From Alphaproteobacteria bacterium (GTDB taxonomy: Bacteria; Pseudomonadota; Alphaproteobacteria; Puniceispirillales; Puniceispirillaceae): a stretch of 37,578 nucleotides of DNA. The position numbers and the translations under genes are program-made. The stretch covers positions 1 to 37,578 of the forward strand of contig WTHY01000185.1 in NCBI GenBank assembly GCA_011522945.1. The letters are read 5' to 3'. This document shows, piece by piece, positions 11,243 through 21,847 of this stretch; within the stretch, counting starts at the first letter, position 1, and every line of letters begins with the position of its first letter. Below the pieces are notes generated by a model, which worked only from the letters and a program-made list of their open reading frames with translations, ran no database searches and had not been told where the DNA came from.

Positions 11243-12409
11243 ATGACCAAAGATATAGATACAAACCCTATCAATTTATCCTCTGCTGATTTTACAGCAG
11301 GTAGGGATATAATTGATACCAAGCCTGACATGAAGCTGGAGCCGGCAATTTTTGCGCTGCGGCGTGGCAGCCCAGTTCTTATCAAAGATATTAAAGGTAA
11401 TGCGGCGCTGGTTCAGGCAGCAGAATATGCTGACTATACATATGTGCAATTAGATGCAGTGCCTACAAGTGGTACTGTTCTCTGTCTGACGAGCCAGCAT
11501 ATGCAGGCATTGGGGCGGAAGGTTTTACAAGACAGGCCTGCCTATAGCCTGCCTGTCCAATCACTAAGCCCGGCACAGATTATCTCTCTTATCCTTGGTG
11601 ATGAAACCGCAATTGATGAGACTATCAGCATATTACCTGAGCGTGCAGGCACTTTGCCAGCTTTGGCCAATCATCTCCTGAAATTATCAAAATTATTACC
11701 GGCAGCGCTTGTAACCAGAGTCTTGGTAGATGATGAGTCTGAGCTTTTACGTATAGCAGATACCTATCACATGCCCGTTGTATCTGAGCGCGATTTACAT
11801 CGTTATGAAGCAAAACGCCAAGAGCTGAAAATGGGTGTCAATGTGCGGCTGCCACTGGCGGCAGCACCTGATGCCAGAATGATTATGTTTCGCGCCTCAG
11901 GCCAGAGAGAAGAGCATTTCGCCATTATTATTGGTGAGGGATTAAAAACCAGCGCACCATTGGTACGTGTCCATTCGCAATGTCTTACTGGTGATGTGTT
12001 AGGCTCTCTCAAATGCGACTGTGGCCCACAACTGCAAACAGCTTTGCACAATATGCAAGAAGCTGGAGCTGGCATTTTGATTTATTTGGCACAGGAAGGC
12101 AGAGATATCGGGCTTCTCAATAAAATGCGCAGCTATGCCTTGCAGGATTCAGGTCTGGATACAGTTGAGGCCAATCACAGGCTGGGGTTTGAAACAGATC
12201 ACCGTGTCTTTGCGCCAGCCGCACAAATGCTTAAAGCACTTGGGCAAACACAAATCAGGCTCATGACAAATAACCCTGATAAGGTTACGCAACTTCAGCA
12301 GCACGAGATTGATATTATTGAGCGTGTGCCACTTATACTACCAACAAATCCACATAATCATAGCTATATGCAAACCAAGAAAGATCGCACCGGTCATATG
12401 CTTGATTAG
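11243..12409 (+). CDS. ribA: GTP cyclohydrolase II with N-terminal degenerate RibB-like domain
   Basis: VRVHSQCLTGDVLGSLKCDCGPQL, LAQEGRDIGLLNKMRSYALQD, MTNNPDKVTQLQQHEIDIIERVPL, HNHSYMQTKKDRTGHML. Confidence 0.93.
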   Translation: MTKDIDTNPINLSSADFTAGRDIIDTKPDMKLEPAIFALRRGSPVLIKDIKGNAALVQAAEYADYTYVQLDAVPTSGTVLCLTSQHMQALGRKVLQDRPAYSLPVQSLSPAQIISLILGDETAIDETISILPERAGTLPALANHLLKLSKLLPAALVTRVLVDDESELLRIADTYHMPVVSERDLHRYEAKRQELKMGVNVRLPLAAAPDARMIMFRASGQREEHFAIIIGEGLKTSAPLVRVHSQCLTGDVLGSLKCDCGPQLQTALHNMQEAGAGILIYLAQEGRDIGLLNKMRSYALQDSGLDTVEANHRLGFETDHRVFAPAAQMLKALGQTQIRLMTNNPDKVTQLQQHEIDIIERVPLILPTNPHNHSYMQTKKDRTGHMLD

Positions 12410-12683
12410 GGTATCTGTCTCTTTGAAATGTTGGTTGTTGCGCAGGTTTGTTTTTCCAGCAAATGATGTGAAAGACACATAGCTATATACAAACCAAGTT
12501 AGATTGCACCGGACACATGCTCGATACGGGGCTTATCTACTTTAGATATTTGTTTAATGCTCGTTTCTTCTTCCTGAAAATAGGTGCAAGATACGCATAG
12601 CTATAGGCGAACCAAGGCAGATAGCACAGGTCACATATTTGATAAGGCGCTGGCCTCTTTTAGATATTGCGCACGATATCAGT
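12357..12683 (+). repeat. Three tandem degenerate ~119-bp copies of the ribA 3' end
   Basis: tagctatatgcaaaccaagaaagatcgcaccggtcatatgcttgat (12361), tagctatatacaaaccaagttagattgcaccggacacatgctcgat (12480), tagctataggcgaaccaaggcagatagcacaggtcacatatttgat (12598). Confidence 0.88.
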
Positions 12684-13355
12684 TTAATCTCGGGGCAAGC
12701 GGGCACCAAACAAACTAGACCCAACTCTAATATGTGTTGCCCCAATTTGTATCGCGGCTGCATAATCTCCGCTCATACCCATAGATAATTTTGATAAACC
12801 TGCCGCATCCGCAAGTTTTTTTAGAAGCGCAAAATGCATCACTGGCTCTTCATCTGCTGGGGGAATACACATTAACCCACAAATATTTAGTCCATAGTCT
12901 TCCTGGCAGTCCTTTACAAAGGCAATTGCATCCTGAGGCATAATACCGGATTTTTGTGGCTCCATACCTGTATTTACCTGCACAAAGCATGGTAATTGCC
13001 TATTTTGTTTTTGCATTTCCTTAGACAAAGCCAGCGCCAATTTAGGCCTATCCAGCGTATGTATCACATCAAAAAGGGCTACCGCATCAGCTACCTTATT
13101 TGTCTGAAGCGGGCCAATCAGATGCAATTCCAAATCTGATATGGTCTTTTTATGATGTTGCCAATGAGTTTGTGCTTCCTGAACACGGTTCTCACCAAAA
13201 ACCCTAAGGCCGGCAGCCAAAGCTGCATCTAACTTTTCCTGAGGTTGTTGTTTTGAAACTGCAATGAGTGTCACAGGCTGGGTCTGCGGCGCTAAGCTTT
13301 GCGCACGTTCGATAGCTGTTTTTACAAGATCTAGGTTGTCAGATATCTGGTTCAT
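12684..13355 (-). CDS. YggS family pyridoxal phosphate-dependent protein
   Basis: TLIAVSKQQPQEKLDAALAAGLRVFGENRVQEAQ; HLIGPLQTNK; LSMGMSGDYAAAIQIGATHIRVGSSLFG. Confidence 0.95.
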   Translation of the reverse strand: MNQISDNLDLVKTAIERAQSLAPQTQPVTLIAVSKQQPQEKLDAALAAGLRVFGENRVQEAQTHWQHHKKTISDLELHLIGPLQTNKVADAVALFDVIHTLDRPKLALALSKEMQKQNRQLPCFVQVNTGMEPQKSGIMPQDAIAFVKDCQEDYGLNICGLMCIPPADEEPVMHFALLKKLADAAGLSKLSMGMSGDYAAAIQIGATHIRVGSSLFGARLPRD

Positions 13356-13598
13356 ACTAGGGGCTGTATCCTCACGCCATGCCTCATTATATCTAGTCTG
13401 TTATAAAATAGATTGCAAATTGGTGACATCCTAACCACCTAAGAATCCCTAATAAATCCTAGTTAGACATAGTCTGTGGCAAAATTGCCACAGTTTAGAA
13501 AAAAATAATCTAATGCAGATTATCAGTTATTGCTAAAGCACACATTTCTAATGATATTACAAGCTGCCAATTCCGGCATTATTCTTAAGGAGAAAATC

Positions 13599-14519
13599 AT
13601 GCGTAAGGTATTTCTAGCCTCTACAGCTCTGGTTGCCCTGACATCAGTTGCTTCAGCAGCTGACATCACACTAAGCGGTGACTCAGTATTCAACTACACA
13701 TCAATCTCAGACTCAACAGCTTACGGTGCTGGTAAAGATGGTAATTCAATGGCTATCGACGGCAACCTATCTGTTAGCTCAACAGCGACTTCAGACTCAG
13801 GTCTAACATACACAACAGCTTATGATGTTGACGGTGACTCAGCTGACCTGTCTATCTCTGGCGACTTCGGTACAGTGAAGATCGACGGCGGTTCAGACGG
13901 TCTTGGCGCATCAGGCGAAATGTCAGGTGACGTAGCTGCTGACGAAACAACAGGTATCACAACTATCCCATTCGATGGCGATAGCGCAGTTGCTGGTGGC
14001 TTCCTATCATATGCTTCACCTTCAATCGGTGGCGCAAATGTCTACCTAGGTTACACTGATGCTGGTGCAGACAACGACAATGCGACAACAGTATACTCAA
14101 TCAAGTATGCTACAGAAGCAGCTGGCGCATCTGTAACAGTTGGTTATGCAGCTTCATCAGCTGACACAGCTGAAACAGACACAACTTCAATGGGTGTTAA
14201 GATTTCATCTGGCGACCTAGCTCTGACAGCTGCGTTGAACACAAAGAAAATTGGCTCATCAGCTGACTACTCAGGTACATCAGTTGGTCTGACATATGCA
14301 GTATCTGATGCAATGGCTATCCAGATGCACCAGAAGAACGCTGAAAACGACAAAGATTCAACATATGATTATTCTGAATCAGCAATTTCAGCAACATACA
14401 CAATTGCTCCAGGTCTGACATCAGCTATCACGTACACAAGCTACGAGCTGTCACCAAACTCTGGTGCTGCAAAGCAAGACGGTTCAGCAACTAACGTTGA
14501 GCTGAAGGTGGCTTTCTAA
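13599..14519 (+). CDS. Outer-membrane porin
   Basis: ATG at 13599 with AAGGAG upstream; signal peptide MRKVFLASTALVALTSVASAA; beta-rich Gly/Ser/Thr/Asp sequence ending in Phe. Confidence 0.85.
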   Translation: MRKVFLASTALVALTSVASAADITLSGDSVFNYTSISDSTAYGAGKDGNSMAIDGNLSVSSTATSDSGLTYTTAYDVDGDSADLSISGDFGTVKIDGGSDGLGASGEMSGDVAADETTGITTIPFDGDSAVAGGFLSYASPSIGGANVYLGYTDAGADNDNATTVYSIKYATEAAGASVTVGYAASSADTAETDTTSMGVKISSGDLALTAALNTKKIGSSADYSGTSVGLTYAVSDAMAIQMHQKNAENDKDSTYDYSESAISATYTIAPGLTSAITYTSYELSPNSGAAKQDGSATNVELKVAF

Positions 14520-14545
14520 TCTGAAAGTTATCGTCTATAAAAGGA

Positions 14546-14573
14546 GGGGTCAGAGAAATCTGGCCCCTTTTTT
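14546..14573 (+). terminator. Rho-independent terminator after the porin
   Basis: GGGGTCAGA-GAAA-TCTGGCCCC followed by TTTTTT. Confidence 0.93.
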
Positions 14574-14600
14574 CATGCGCGAAACCGGAGACTCACCACG

Positions 14601-15107
14601 ATGAAACGCTTCATTCTGCTTAGCAGCCTTGCTATTCTGACCGCTTGTTCAGGTGGAAATTTTTCATCACCTCAGCCAACTCAGGATCCTGAAGATACAG
14701 GGTCTTTTCTCACAGGCCGGTCAACATCTGGCATTAGCCTGTCTGATTTGACTAATAATTTAGGTGGTGGCGCTGGGCTGCCTGTAAATGCACTTTTATG
14801 GCGCGCTGCATTAGATGTTACCTCCATCTTGCCGATTGATGATGTTGATGCTTTTAGCGGGTCGATTGTAACGGAATGGTATAGTCTGCCAAACAAGCCA
14901 AATGAACGTATTAAATTGGCTATATTTGTTCTGGACCGTGAATTACGCTCTGATGGTATACGTGTTGTCGTTTATGTTCAGGAGCAAAATGGTTCAGGCT
15001 GGCAGGATGCTGGTATTGACCAGAGTCTGGGCATAAAGCTTGAAGAGCTTATCCTTACGAGAGCACGTGAAATACGCGCTGCAACAGCTTTACAAACATC
15101 TGAATAA
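14601..15107 (+). CDS. DUF3576-like lipoprotein
   Basis: Lipobox LAILTACSGG; position directly before leuS as in other alphaproteobacteria. Confidence 0.7.
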   Translation: MKRFILLSSLAILTACSGGNFSSPQPTQDPEDTGSFLTGRSTSGISLSDLTNNLGGGAGLPVNALLWRAALDVTSILPIDDVDAFSGSIVTEWYSLPNKPNERIKLAIFVLDRELRSDGIRVVVYVQEQNGSGWQDAGIDQSLGIKLEELILTRAREIRAATALQTSE

Positions 15108-15199
15108 GTTTCAATGAAACCATCTGCAGCGGCCTTCAAAGACGGCCGTTGCGCAGATTCATATTTTATAGTGGTAGCACCCGGAGTGCTTAGAATATT

Positions 15200-17764
15200 A
15201 TGGCCGAGACATCATTACCGAATATTGAGCAAAAGTGGCAGAAAGTTTGGGACGCAGAACAGGCTTTTGCTGCGACCATGGATACATCACGCCCGAAATA
15301 TTATGTGCTGGAAATGTTTCCCTATCCATCTGGCCGGATACATATGGGGCATGTGCGCAACTATACTTTAGGTGATGTGGTAGCGAGATATAAGCGTGCT
15401 AAAGGATTTAATGTCCTGCATCCGATGGGGTGGGATGCGTTTGGCTTACCTGCAGAAAATGCGGCGCTAGAGCGTGGTTTACATCCGGCAGGCTGGACCT
15501 ATGAAAATATCGAGATGATGCGCGGTCAGCTCAAATCTATGGGACTGTCTTACGATTGGGATCGGGAGGTTGCAACCTGCGCACCTGATTACTTCCAGCA
15601 TGAGCAGAAAATGTTCTTGGAATTTTTGAAAGCTGGTCTTGCCTATCGCAAGGAATCTTGGGTGAATTGGGACCCTGTTGAAAATACCGTCTTAGCAAAT
15701 GAGCAGGTGGTTGATGGTAAGGGATGGCGTTCTGGTGCCCCTGTTGAGCGTAAACAACTATCACAGTGGTTCTTGAAGATTACAGCCTTTGCTGATGAGC
15801 TTTTAGAGGCTATTGAGGGGCTAGATCGCTGGCCAGACCGTGTGCGCACTATGCAACATAATTGGATTGGAAAATCCACAGGGGCACGGCTTAGCTTTTC
15901 AATTGATGATGAAAAGCATGACAAGATTGAGGTGTTTACAACACGCCCGGATACGCTTTACGGTGCATCTTTCATTGCCCTATCTCCTAATCATCCCTTG
16001 ACCCTTCAGCTAGCAGCAGAGCATTCTGAACTCGCTGATTTTGTCAGCGAATGCAACGCAATTGGCACGTCTGAAGCGGCTATTGAGCAGGCAGAGAAAC
16101 GTGGATTTAATACCGGTCTATTTGTTGAGCATCCGTTAATTGCTGACAAGAAACTCCCGCTTTACATAGCGAATTTTGTCCTTATGGATTATGGGACTGG
16201 GGCCATTTTTGGCTGTCCAGCGCATGATCAGCGCGATTTAGATTTTGCCAATAAATATGATCTGCCAGTTCTGCCGGTCGTCTGCCCCTCTGATGAGACC
16301 GCAGATAGTTTCACGATCACAGATACAGCCTATACCGGGCCTGGCAAACTCATCAATAGTGGGCCATGGACTGGTTTGGATATTGAGGCTGGTAAGGCAA
16401 AAGCGATAGAAGCTTTGGCCGCTGAGAATATCGGCCGTGCTGAAACAACCTTTAGATTGCGTGATTGGGGCGTATCGCGCCAGCGATATTGGGGATGCCC
16501 AATCCCGATTATTCATTGCGACGCTTGTGGCCCAGTACCTGTGCCTGATGAGCAACTGCCTGTTGAACTTCCCGAAGATGTGACATTTGACAAGCCAGGA
16601 AATCCGCTAGACAGGCACCCAAGCTGGAAATATGTGGGATGTCCATCCTGTGGCAAAGATGCGTTGCGTGAAACAGATACCTTTGACACATTTTTCGAAT
16701 CATCATGGTATTTCCTGCGCTATATTGACCCGACATCAGATCGTGGCTTTAGCCCAGAAGCTGCTGCCTATTGGATGCCAGTTGATCAATATATTGGCGG
16801 TGTGGAACATGCTGTTCTGCATTTGCTATATTCTCGGTTTTTCATGCGTGCCCTATCTGCAACAGGCTATTTGACATTGGATGAGCCATTCGCCGGTCTA
16901 ATGACGCAAGGCATGGTGTGTCATCAATCCTTTAAGGATAGTGACGGCAATTGGGTATTCCCAACCGAAATTGAAAAACGTGACGGTGGTTGGGTAAAAA
17001 TTGCAGATGGTACGCCTGTTGAGGCAGGCCGTGTGGAAAAAATGAGCAAGTCGAAACGCAATGTTGTTGACCCAGAACATATCATATCAGCCTATGGTGC
17101 TGATACAGCGCGTCTATTCATGATGTCAGATTCCCCACCAGCCAGAGATTTAGAATGGACAGAGTCCGGCGTTGAAGGCGCACATCGATTTATTAGCCGC
17201 ATCAGCCGCTTTGCTGCGGCGGCTGAAAAAATCGACGATTTTGTGTCTATTCCTAAAGCAGACGAGGTGAGCAAAGAAGCCCTTTCGCTTCTGAAAGTGA
17301 CACATCGTGCTGTAAATGACATTGGCATTGATATTGATCGGTTTGCCTTTAATCGCTGTGTGGCACAATTCCATATGCTGACAAATGCGATTTCTGATTT
17401 TAAGCCTGAAACTGACAGTGATAAACATGTTTACGCCCATGCGCTTGGGCGCCTTGCTATCGTCTTATCACCCTTTTCACCACATATAGCTGAAGAATTA
17501 TGGGCGGCATTAGGCGGAACAGGCCTTGTAACAAACGCCGCATGGCCTGAGATTGACGACACATTTCTGGTAGATGATGCTGTTACAATAGCCGTTCAGG
17601 TAAATGGTAAAGTGCGCACAAAAATTGAACTTCCTGTTGATTGTGCGGCAGAGGCTGCTGAACAGGCCGCTTTGGCGTTGCCGGAAGTGGAAAAACATCT
17701 TGCAGGACGAACACCAAAACGCGTTATTGTTGTACCAAACAGGATTATTAATGTTGTTGGCTAA
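15200..17764 (+). CDS. leuS: Leucyl-tRNA synthetase
   Basis: [49 protein letters not shown]. Confidence 0.98.
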   Translation: MAETSLPNIEQKWQKVWDAEQAFAATMDTSRPKYYVLEMFPYPSGRIHMGHVRNYTLGDVVARYKRAKGFNVLHPMGWDAFGLPAENAALERGLHPAGWTYENIEMMRGQLKSMGLSYDWDREVATCAPDYFQHEQKMFLEFLKAGLAYRKESWVNWDPVENTVLANEQVVDGKGWRSGAPVERKQLSQWFLKITAFADELLEAIEGLDRWPDRVRTMQHNWIGKSTGARLSFSIDDEKHDKIEVFTTRPDTLYGASFIALSPNHPLTLQLAAEHSELADFVSECNAIGTSEAAIEQAEKRGFNTGLFVEHPLIADKKLPLYIANFVLMDYGTGAIFGCPAHDQRDLDFANKYDLPVLPVVCPSDETADSFTITDTAYTGPGKLINSGPWTGLDIEAGKAKAIEALAAENIGRAETTFRLRDWGVSRQRYWGCPIPIIHCDACGPVPVPDEQLPVELPEDVTFDKPGNPLDRHPSWKYVGCPSCGKDALRETDTFDTFFESSWYFLRYIDPTSDRGFSPEAAAYWMPVDQYIGGVEHAVLHLLYSRFFMRALSATGYLTLDEPFAGLMTQGMVCHQSFKDSDGNWVFPTEIEKRDGGWVKIADGTPVEAGRVEKMSKSKRNVVDPEHIISAYGADTARLFMMSDSPPARDLEWTESGVEGAHRFISRISRFAAAAEKIDDFVSIPKADEVSKEALSLLKVTHRAVNDIGIDIDRFAFNRCVAQFHMLTNAISDFKPETDSDKHVYAHALGRLAIVLSPFSPHIAEELWAALGGTGLVTNAAWPEIDDTFLVDDAVTIAVQVNGKVRTKIELPVDCAAEAAEQAALALPEVEKHLAGRTPKRVIVVPNRIINVVG

Positions 17765-18260
17765 ATTGAAATCATTTGTCGCTATTGCCATCTCTCTTCT
17801 GATTTTACAGGGGTGCGGTGGCTGGACCGTATCGCAATTACAAACCGACCTGCAGCCGACATTAGCGCAAATTGAATTGCCGAGACCGCAATCTCGCTTG
17901 GAGCAGCTTGTGCTTCAAGAACTAGATAAAAATATCTTAAATGCCTCTCAGAATAAGAACTATCAATTAGCATTCACTGTAACTGCTGGCGGTAATTCCA
18001 CAGTCTCAGTCCAGGGCACAAGCTCAAAATTGCGCACGAGTACAACAACTTTGTCATTCACACTGACTGAAAAATCTACCGGAAAGACCATTCTAAGTGA
18101 TAGTCTTAGCGCCTCAGCGTCTTCTGGTGCAGTTTCAGGCCTATATGCAAATGAGAAATCCTCCCAATTTAGTGGTGAACGTTTAGCTAAATTACTTGCT
18201 AACCGCATGATACAATCCATTGCCCTCTATATTGCTAACGCAGAGAATGGCGCCCAATAA
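17751..18260 (+). CDS. lptE: LPS-assembly lipoprotein LptE-like
   Basis: ATG at 17751 overlapping leuS by 14 bp; lipobox [10 protein letters not shown]; location between leuS and holA. Confidence 0.75.
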   Translation: MLLAKLKSFVAIAISLLILQGCGGWTVSQLQTDLQPTLAQIELPRPQSRLEQLVLQELDKNILNASQNKNYQLAFTVTAGGNSTVSVQGTSSKLRTSTTTLSFTLTEKSTGKTILSDSLSASASSGAVSGLYANEKSSQFSGERLAKLLANRMIQSIALYIANAENGAQ

Positions 18261-19288
18261 TGAAATTAGGGGCGCGTGATGTAAGGTCACTCCTAGAACA
18301 GTCGCAACCACCATTTTTAGCCTATCTCTTACATGGGCCGGACAGAGGTCTTGCACGAGAACGCAGCCGACAAATTGGTCTGAAATTTACAGATACATTA
18401 GATGACCCGTTTGCTGTTGAATATATTTCCGGCTCTCAGGCGAAATCAGATACAGCCTGTCTGGCTGATGCGCTCTCAGCTTTACCAGCTTTTGGCGGCC
18501 AAAGGCTTGTAATAGCCTCTGGTACAGGTGGCGAGTTGCTCGCAGCGGTGAAGAATGCTGCAGACTATCTTCATGAATCGGCCAAACTCATTATACTTGC
18601 CGAGGATGTAAATACACGTCATGCCTTGGTAAAATTCTGTGATGCAGAGAAACAGATTGCCTCAATTGCCTGCTATCCAGATGAAGATCGTGATATTGCC
18701 AGCCTAGCGCGTGATATATTTTCACGTGATCAGGTTCAAATCAACGCAGATGCATTACAGCTGCTTATCAGCAAATTGGGAAGTGATCGTGCCAGCAGCC
18801 GGTCTGAAATAGAAAAACTGGCGCTCATGGCAGGCCCATCCGGTCATCTTACAGAGATAGATATTGATATGGCTGTGGGAGATAGCGCTGCACAAGCAAT
18901 TGACCAGCTTGTTCTATCTATGGCAGATGGTGATTTACAGCCATTACAGATGCATTTTGCACGCGCCCGCCGTGAAGATATACAACCTATTGCGATTTTG
19001 CGGCAGGCCCAGACACATTATAAATCCTTATCTTCAGCCAAGACTGTCATGGAGTCTGGTCAAAATCTGCAATCTGCTCTATCAAGCCTTCGACCACCAC
19101 CACATTTCAAAGTAAAACCACGTCTGACAAGCCAGCTGCAAAGACTTTCACTTGCCTATATCGTTGATAGCCTTGATAGACTTATTCACATTGAAAAGGA
19201 CATCAAATCAGGTGGGAAATTAGATGGCTTTACCTTATTAGGCCAAACCATGCTGGGCATATGCCTTAGAAGTCGTGCCCAAAAATAA
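18260..19288 (+). CDS. holA: DNA polymerase III subunit delta
   Basis: AYLLHGPDRGLARERSRQI; leuS-lptE-holA order. Confidence 0.88.
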   Translation: MKLGARDVRSLLEQSQPPFLAYLLHGPDRGLARERSRQIGLKFTDTLDDPFAVEYISGSQAKSDTACLADALSALPAFGGQRLVIASGTGGELLAAVKNAADYLHESAKLIILAEDVNTRHALVKFCDAEKQIASIACYPDEDRDIASLARDIFSRDQVQINADALQLLISKLGSDRASSRSEIEKLALMAGPSGHLTEIDIDMAVGDSAAQAIDQLVLSMADGDLQPLQMHFARARREDIQPIAILRQAQTHYKSLSSAKTVMESGQNLQSALSSLRPPPHFKVKPRLTSQLQRLSLAYIVDSLDRLIHIEKDIKSGGKLDGFTLLGQTMLGICLRSRAQK

Positions 19289-19300
19289 CCTGTAAATAGC

Positions 19301-19321
19301 GCTATTTTATAGTAAAATAGC
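19301..19321. terminator. Candidate bidirectional hairpin between convergent holA and parB
   Basis: Perfect 9-bp inverted repeat GCTATTTTA-TAG-TAAAATAGC; low GC and no long U tract. Confidence 0.45.
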
Positions 19322-19354
19322 CACATTTCCTGTCATTTAGACCCGTTTTTGCCA

Positions 19355-20359
19355 TTAAAGCGGCAGACCAAGACGTTTTAGGATATCCTCAAATTCATCC
19401 AGAGACCGTACTGAAATTTTGATCGTGCCCCGCTCCGTATCCTCTTTCCAATCCAAGGCCATAGCTAACCCTAAATCTCTTTTTGCGCTATCTTCTAACG
19501 CTTTGATATCACTAGATTTATTAGAGGTGGCACTCATGGATGCTTTTTGTGGTATACCGAATTTTGCCAGCTTTTCTGCATCTCGTGCGGATAAGGATTT
19601 CTCTTTAACATAGCGGGCTAACATTGCCGCATTCTCATGACCAATTAATGGGCGTACCTGACCCATTGTAAGCTCTGCATTTGCCACCATCATCTGCACT
19701 GTCTCTGGCAGCGTTAGCAGGCGCATTAAATTAGTGATGTGAGGCCGAGATTTTCCAATAATTTCAGATAGTTCCTGCTGCGTATAGCCATGCATTTCAA
19801 TTAAGGTTTGATAGGCCTGAGCTTCTTCAATGACATGTAAATCACGCCGCTGAATATTTTCAATAAGCGCTATTTCCGACGCATCCTTATCACTCATATC
19901 TCGAATAAGTGCAGGAATTTCATGTAATTGTGCTATCTGGGCAGCACGCCAACGACGCTCACCGGCAATAATCTGATAACGACTTGGCTTATCCGGGTTA
20001 GGACGCACCAAAATTGGTTGGACAATGCCCTGTTGACGCATAGACGCTGCCAGTTCCTGAAGACCGTCTTGATCAAATACACGGCGCGGCTGCCAAGGTC
20101 CTGGATTTATCCATTCAACTGGTAGATTGCGAACAGCTGTACCTGTCATGCTGCTCGAATCTGCCGGCTGTGGAACAGGAGCTGGTTGTGCTTGAGGTGC
20201 CTGATCACCCAATGCAGCTGTAACAGCACTATCACCAAGCAAGCTGGACAGACCCCTACCTAAGCCCCTGTTGGTTTTCGCCGCTGCCTTTTTGGCTATA
20301 GTTTTTGGTTGGCTTTTTCCTGAGCCTGTTGCTGCCTGGCTTTTTTTTGCATCGCTCAT
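19355..20359 (-). CDS. parB: Chromosome partitioning protein ParB
   Basis: RGLGRGLSSLLGD; INPGPWQPRRVFDQDGLQELAASMRQQGIVQPILVRP; YQIIAGERRWRAAQ; HTH SEIIGKSRPHITNLMRLL. Confidence 0.97.
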   Translation of the reverse strand: MSDAKKSQAATGSGKSQPKTIAKKAAAKTNRGLGRGLSSLLGDSAVTAALGDQAPQAQPAPVPQPADSSSMTGTAVRNLPVEWINPGPWQPRRVFDQDGLQELAASMRQQGIVQPILVRPNPDKPSRYQIIAGERRWRAAQIAQLHEIPALIRDMSDKDASEIALIENIQRRDLHVIEEAQAYQTLIEMHGYTQQELSEIIGKSRPHITNLMRLLTLPETVQMMVANAELTMGQVRPLIGHENAAMLARYVKEKSLSARDAEKLAKFGIPQKASMSATSNKSSDIKALEDSAKRDLGLAMALDWKEDTERGTIKISVRSLDEFEDILKRLGLPL

Positions 20360-21138
20360 GCGACTTTCCTTTCCTGCTCAAGCACTTCTGCTGCCAGCGC
20401 GGCATAAGCTTGTGAGCCAGCACATTTAATATCATATATTAGCACAGGCTTGCCAAATGATGGCGCCTCTGAAATCCGGACATTTCTAGGAATGACAGTT
20501 TGATATACAATCTGCCCAAAATGATCACGTACATCACTTTCAACCATTTCAGATAGCTTGTTTCGGCTATCAAACATTGTCAGGACAATGCCTTGCATTG
20601 CTAAGTTTGGATTTAGGCCAGCACGAACCACATCCACTGTGCGCAATAATTGTGCCAACCCCTCCAATGCATAAAATTCACACTGTAAAGGTACCAGCAC
20701 AGAATCTGAGGCCGATAACGCATTAACGGTCAAAAGACCCAAAGAGGGCGGACAATCAATTAAAATATAGTCATAATGTCCACGGATAGCGTCTAAACCG
20801 CGCTTTAGATGATATTCACGTCCATCAACGGTACTTAATTCTACTTCAATAGCTGATAAATCCATCGTGGCCGGCACGAGATGCAGCCCTGGGACGATGG
20901 TTTCAAATAGACATATGGAAATATGTGCTTCACCTGTCAATAAACGATAGGAATTTGAGGTTCTGGCATGATCTGCCACGCCTAACCCTGTTGATGCATT
21001 ACCCTGCGGGTCGAAATCTACCAATAATACGCGTTTGCCGCAGGCAACAAGGGCTGTAGCTAAATTCACAGCTGTGGTGGTTTTACCCACGCCACCCTTT
21101 TGATTTGTTACAGCGATGATTTTCGTCTCAACAGACAT
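20356..21138 (-). CDS. parA: Chromosome partitioning ATPase ParA
   Basis: AVTNQKGGVGKTTTAVNLATAL; DFDPQGNASTGLG; YDYILIDCPPSLGLLT. Confidence 0.97.
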   Translation of the reverse strand: MSVETKIIAVTNQKGGVGKTTTAVNLATALVACGKRVLLVDFDPQGNASTGLGVADHARTSNSYRLLTGEAHISICLFETIVPGLHLVPATMDLSAIEVELSTVDGREYHLKRGLDAIRGHYDYILIDCPPSLGLLTVNALSASDSVLVPLQCEFYALEGLAQLLRTVDVVRAGLNPNLAMQGIVLTMFDSRNKLSEMVESDVRDHFGQIVYQTVIPRNVRISEAPSFGKPVLIYDIKCAGSQAYAALAAEVLEQERKVA

Positions 21139-21211
21139 AGTTTCATTCCCACTTATACAGATAGTGCCCTGCCCATAAATGATGCAGGCCTATTCTGAAA
21201 CACCTGATTGG

Positions 21212-21841
21212 TTAAGACGTAAATACCAATTCCAAAATCTGCCCATCATCTGAGCTAACAGACGGATAGGATCTGCTTTCTACTGTCGGCCAATCTTCTA
21301 AAATGGTCAATTCAGAAGTAACATTTCGGCCTTTTAAAAACACACATTTCAACCCCGGATGGTGCAGTGTGCGCGTCCAATCCAGCAATGTGCCCACAGG
21401 GGCAAGTGCCCGTGCCGTCAACACATCAATGTCTTTATGAGAGATTTTCTCAATCCGCATATTGTGAATTTCGGCTTTTGTTCCTGTTTCACGCAAGGCG
21501 GTGCGTAAAAAGGCACATTTGCGCTCATCTGACTCAACTAAATGCACTTCATGTGGCGTTGCAATTGCGAGCAAAAGTCCAGGTAGTCCTGCGCCTGTTC
21601 CAATATCCATAAGGCGGCTTGGTGTCTCTGGCAGATACGGTAATAGCTGGAGTGAATCAAGGATATGACGTTGCCATACCTCTCGCAAAGTTTGTGTAGA
21701 CACAAGATTGATCCGGGCCTGCCATTTGGCAAGCAGTTCAACATATATATGTAAACGGTCAATTGTTTCATGTGAAACATTGAGCTGGCCTAGCTCTGTT
21801 GCGACAGACGCAGCATTATCCATTTTCAAATATTTTGTCAT
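21212..21841 (-). CDS. rsmG: 16S rRNA (guanine527-N7)-methyltransferase
   Basis: RLMDIGTGAGLPGLLLAIA; location between parA and mnmG. Confidence 0.95.
   Translation of the reverse strand: MTKYLKMDNAASVATELGQLNVSHETIDRLHIYVELLAKWQARINLVSTQTLREVWQRHILDSLQLLPYLPETPSRLMDIGTGAGLPGLLLAIATPHEVHLVESDERKCAFLRTALRETGTKAEIHNMRIEKISHKDIDVLTARALAPVGTLLDWTRTLHHPGLKCVFLKGRNVTSELTILEDWPTVESRSYPSVSSDDGQILELVFTS
21764..21779. promoter_or_regulatory. parS-like ParB-binding site 1 (TGTTTCATGTGAAACA)
   Basis: 15/16 to TGTTTCACGTGAAACA. Confidence 0.8.
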
Positions 21842-21847
21842 AGGAAT

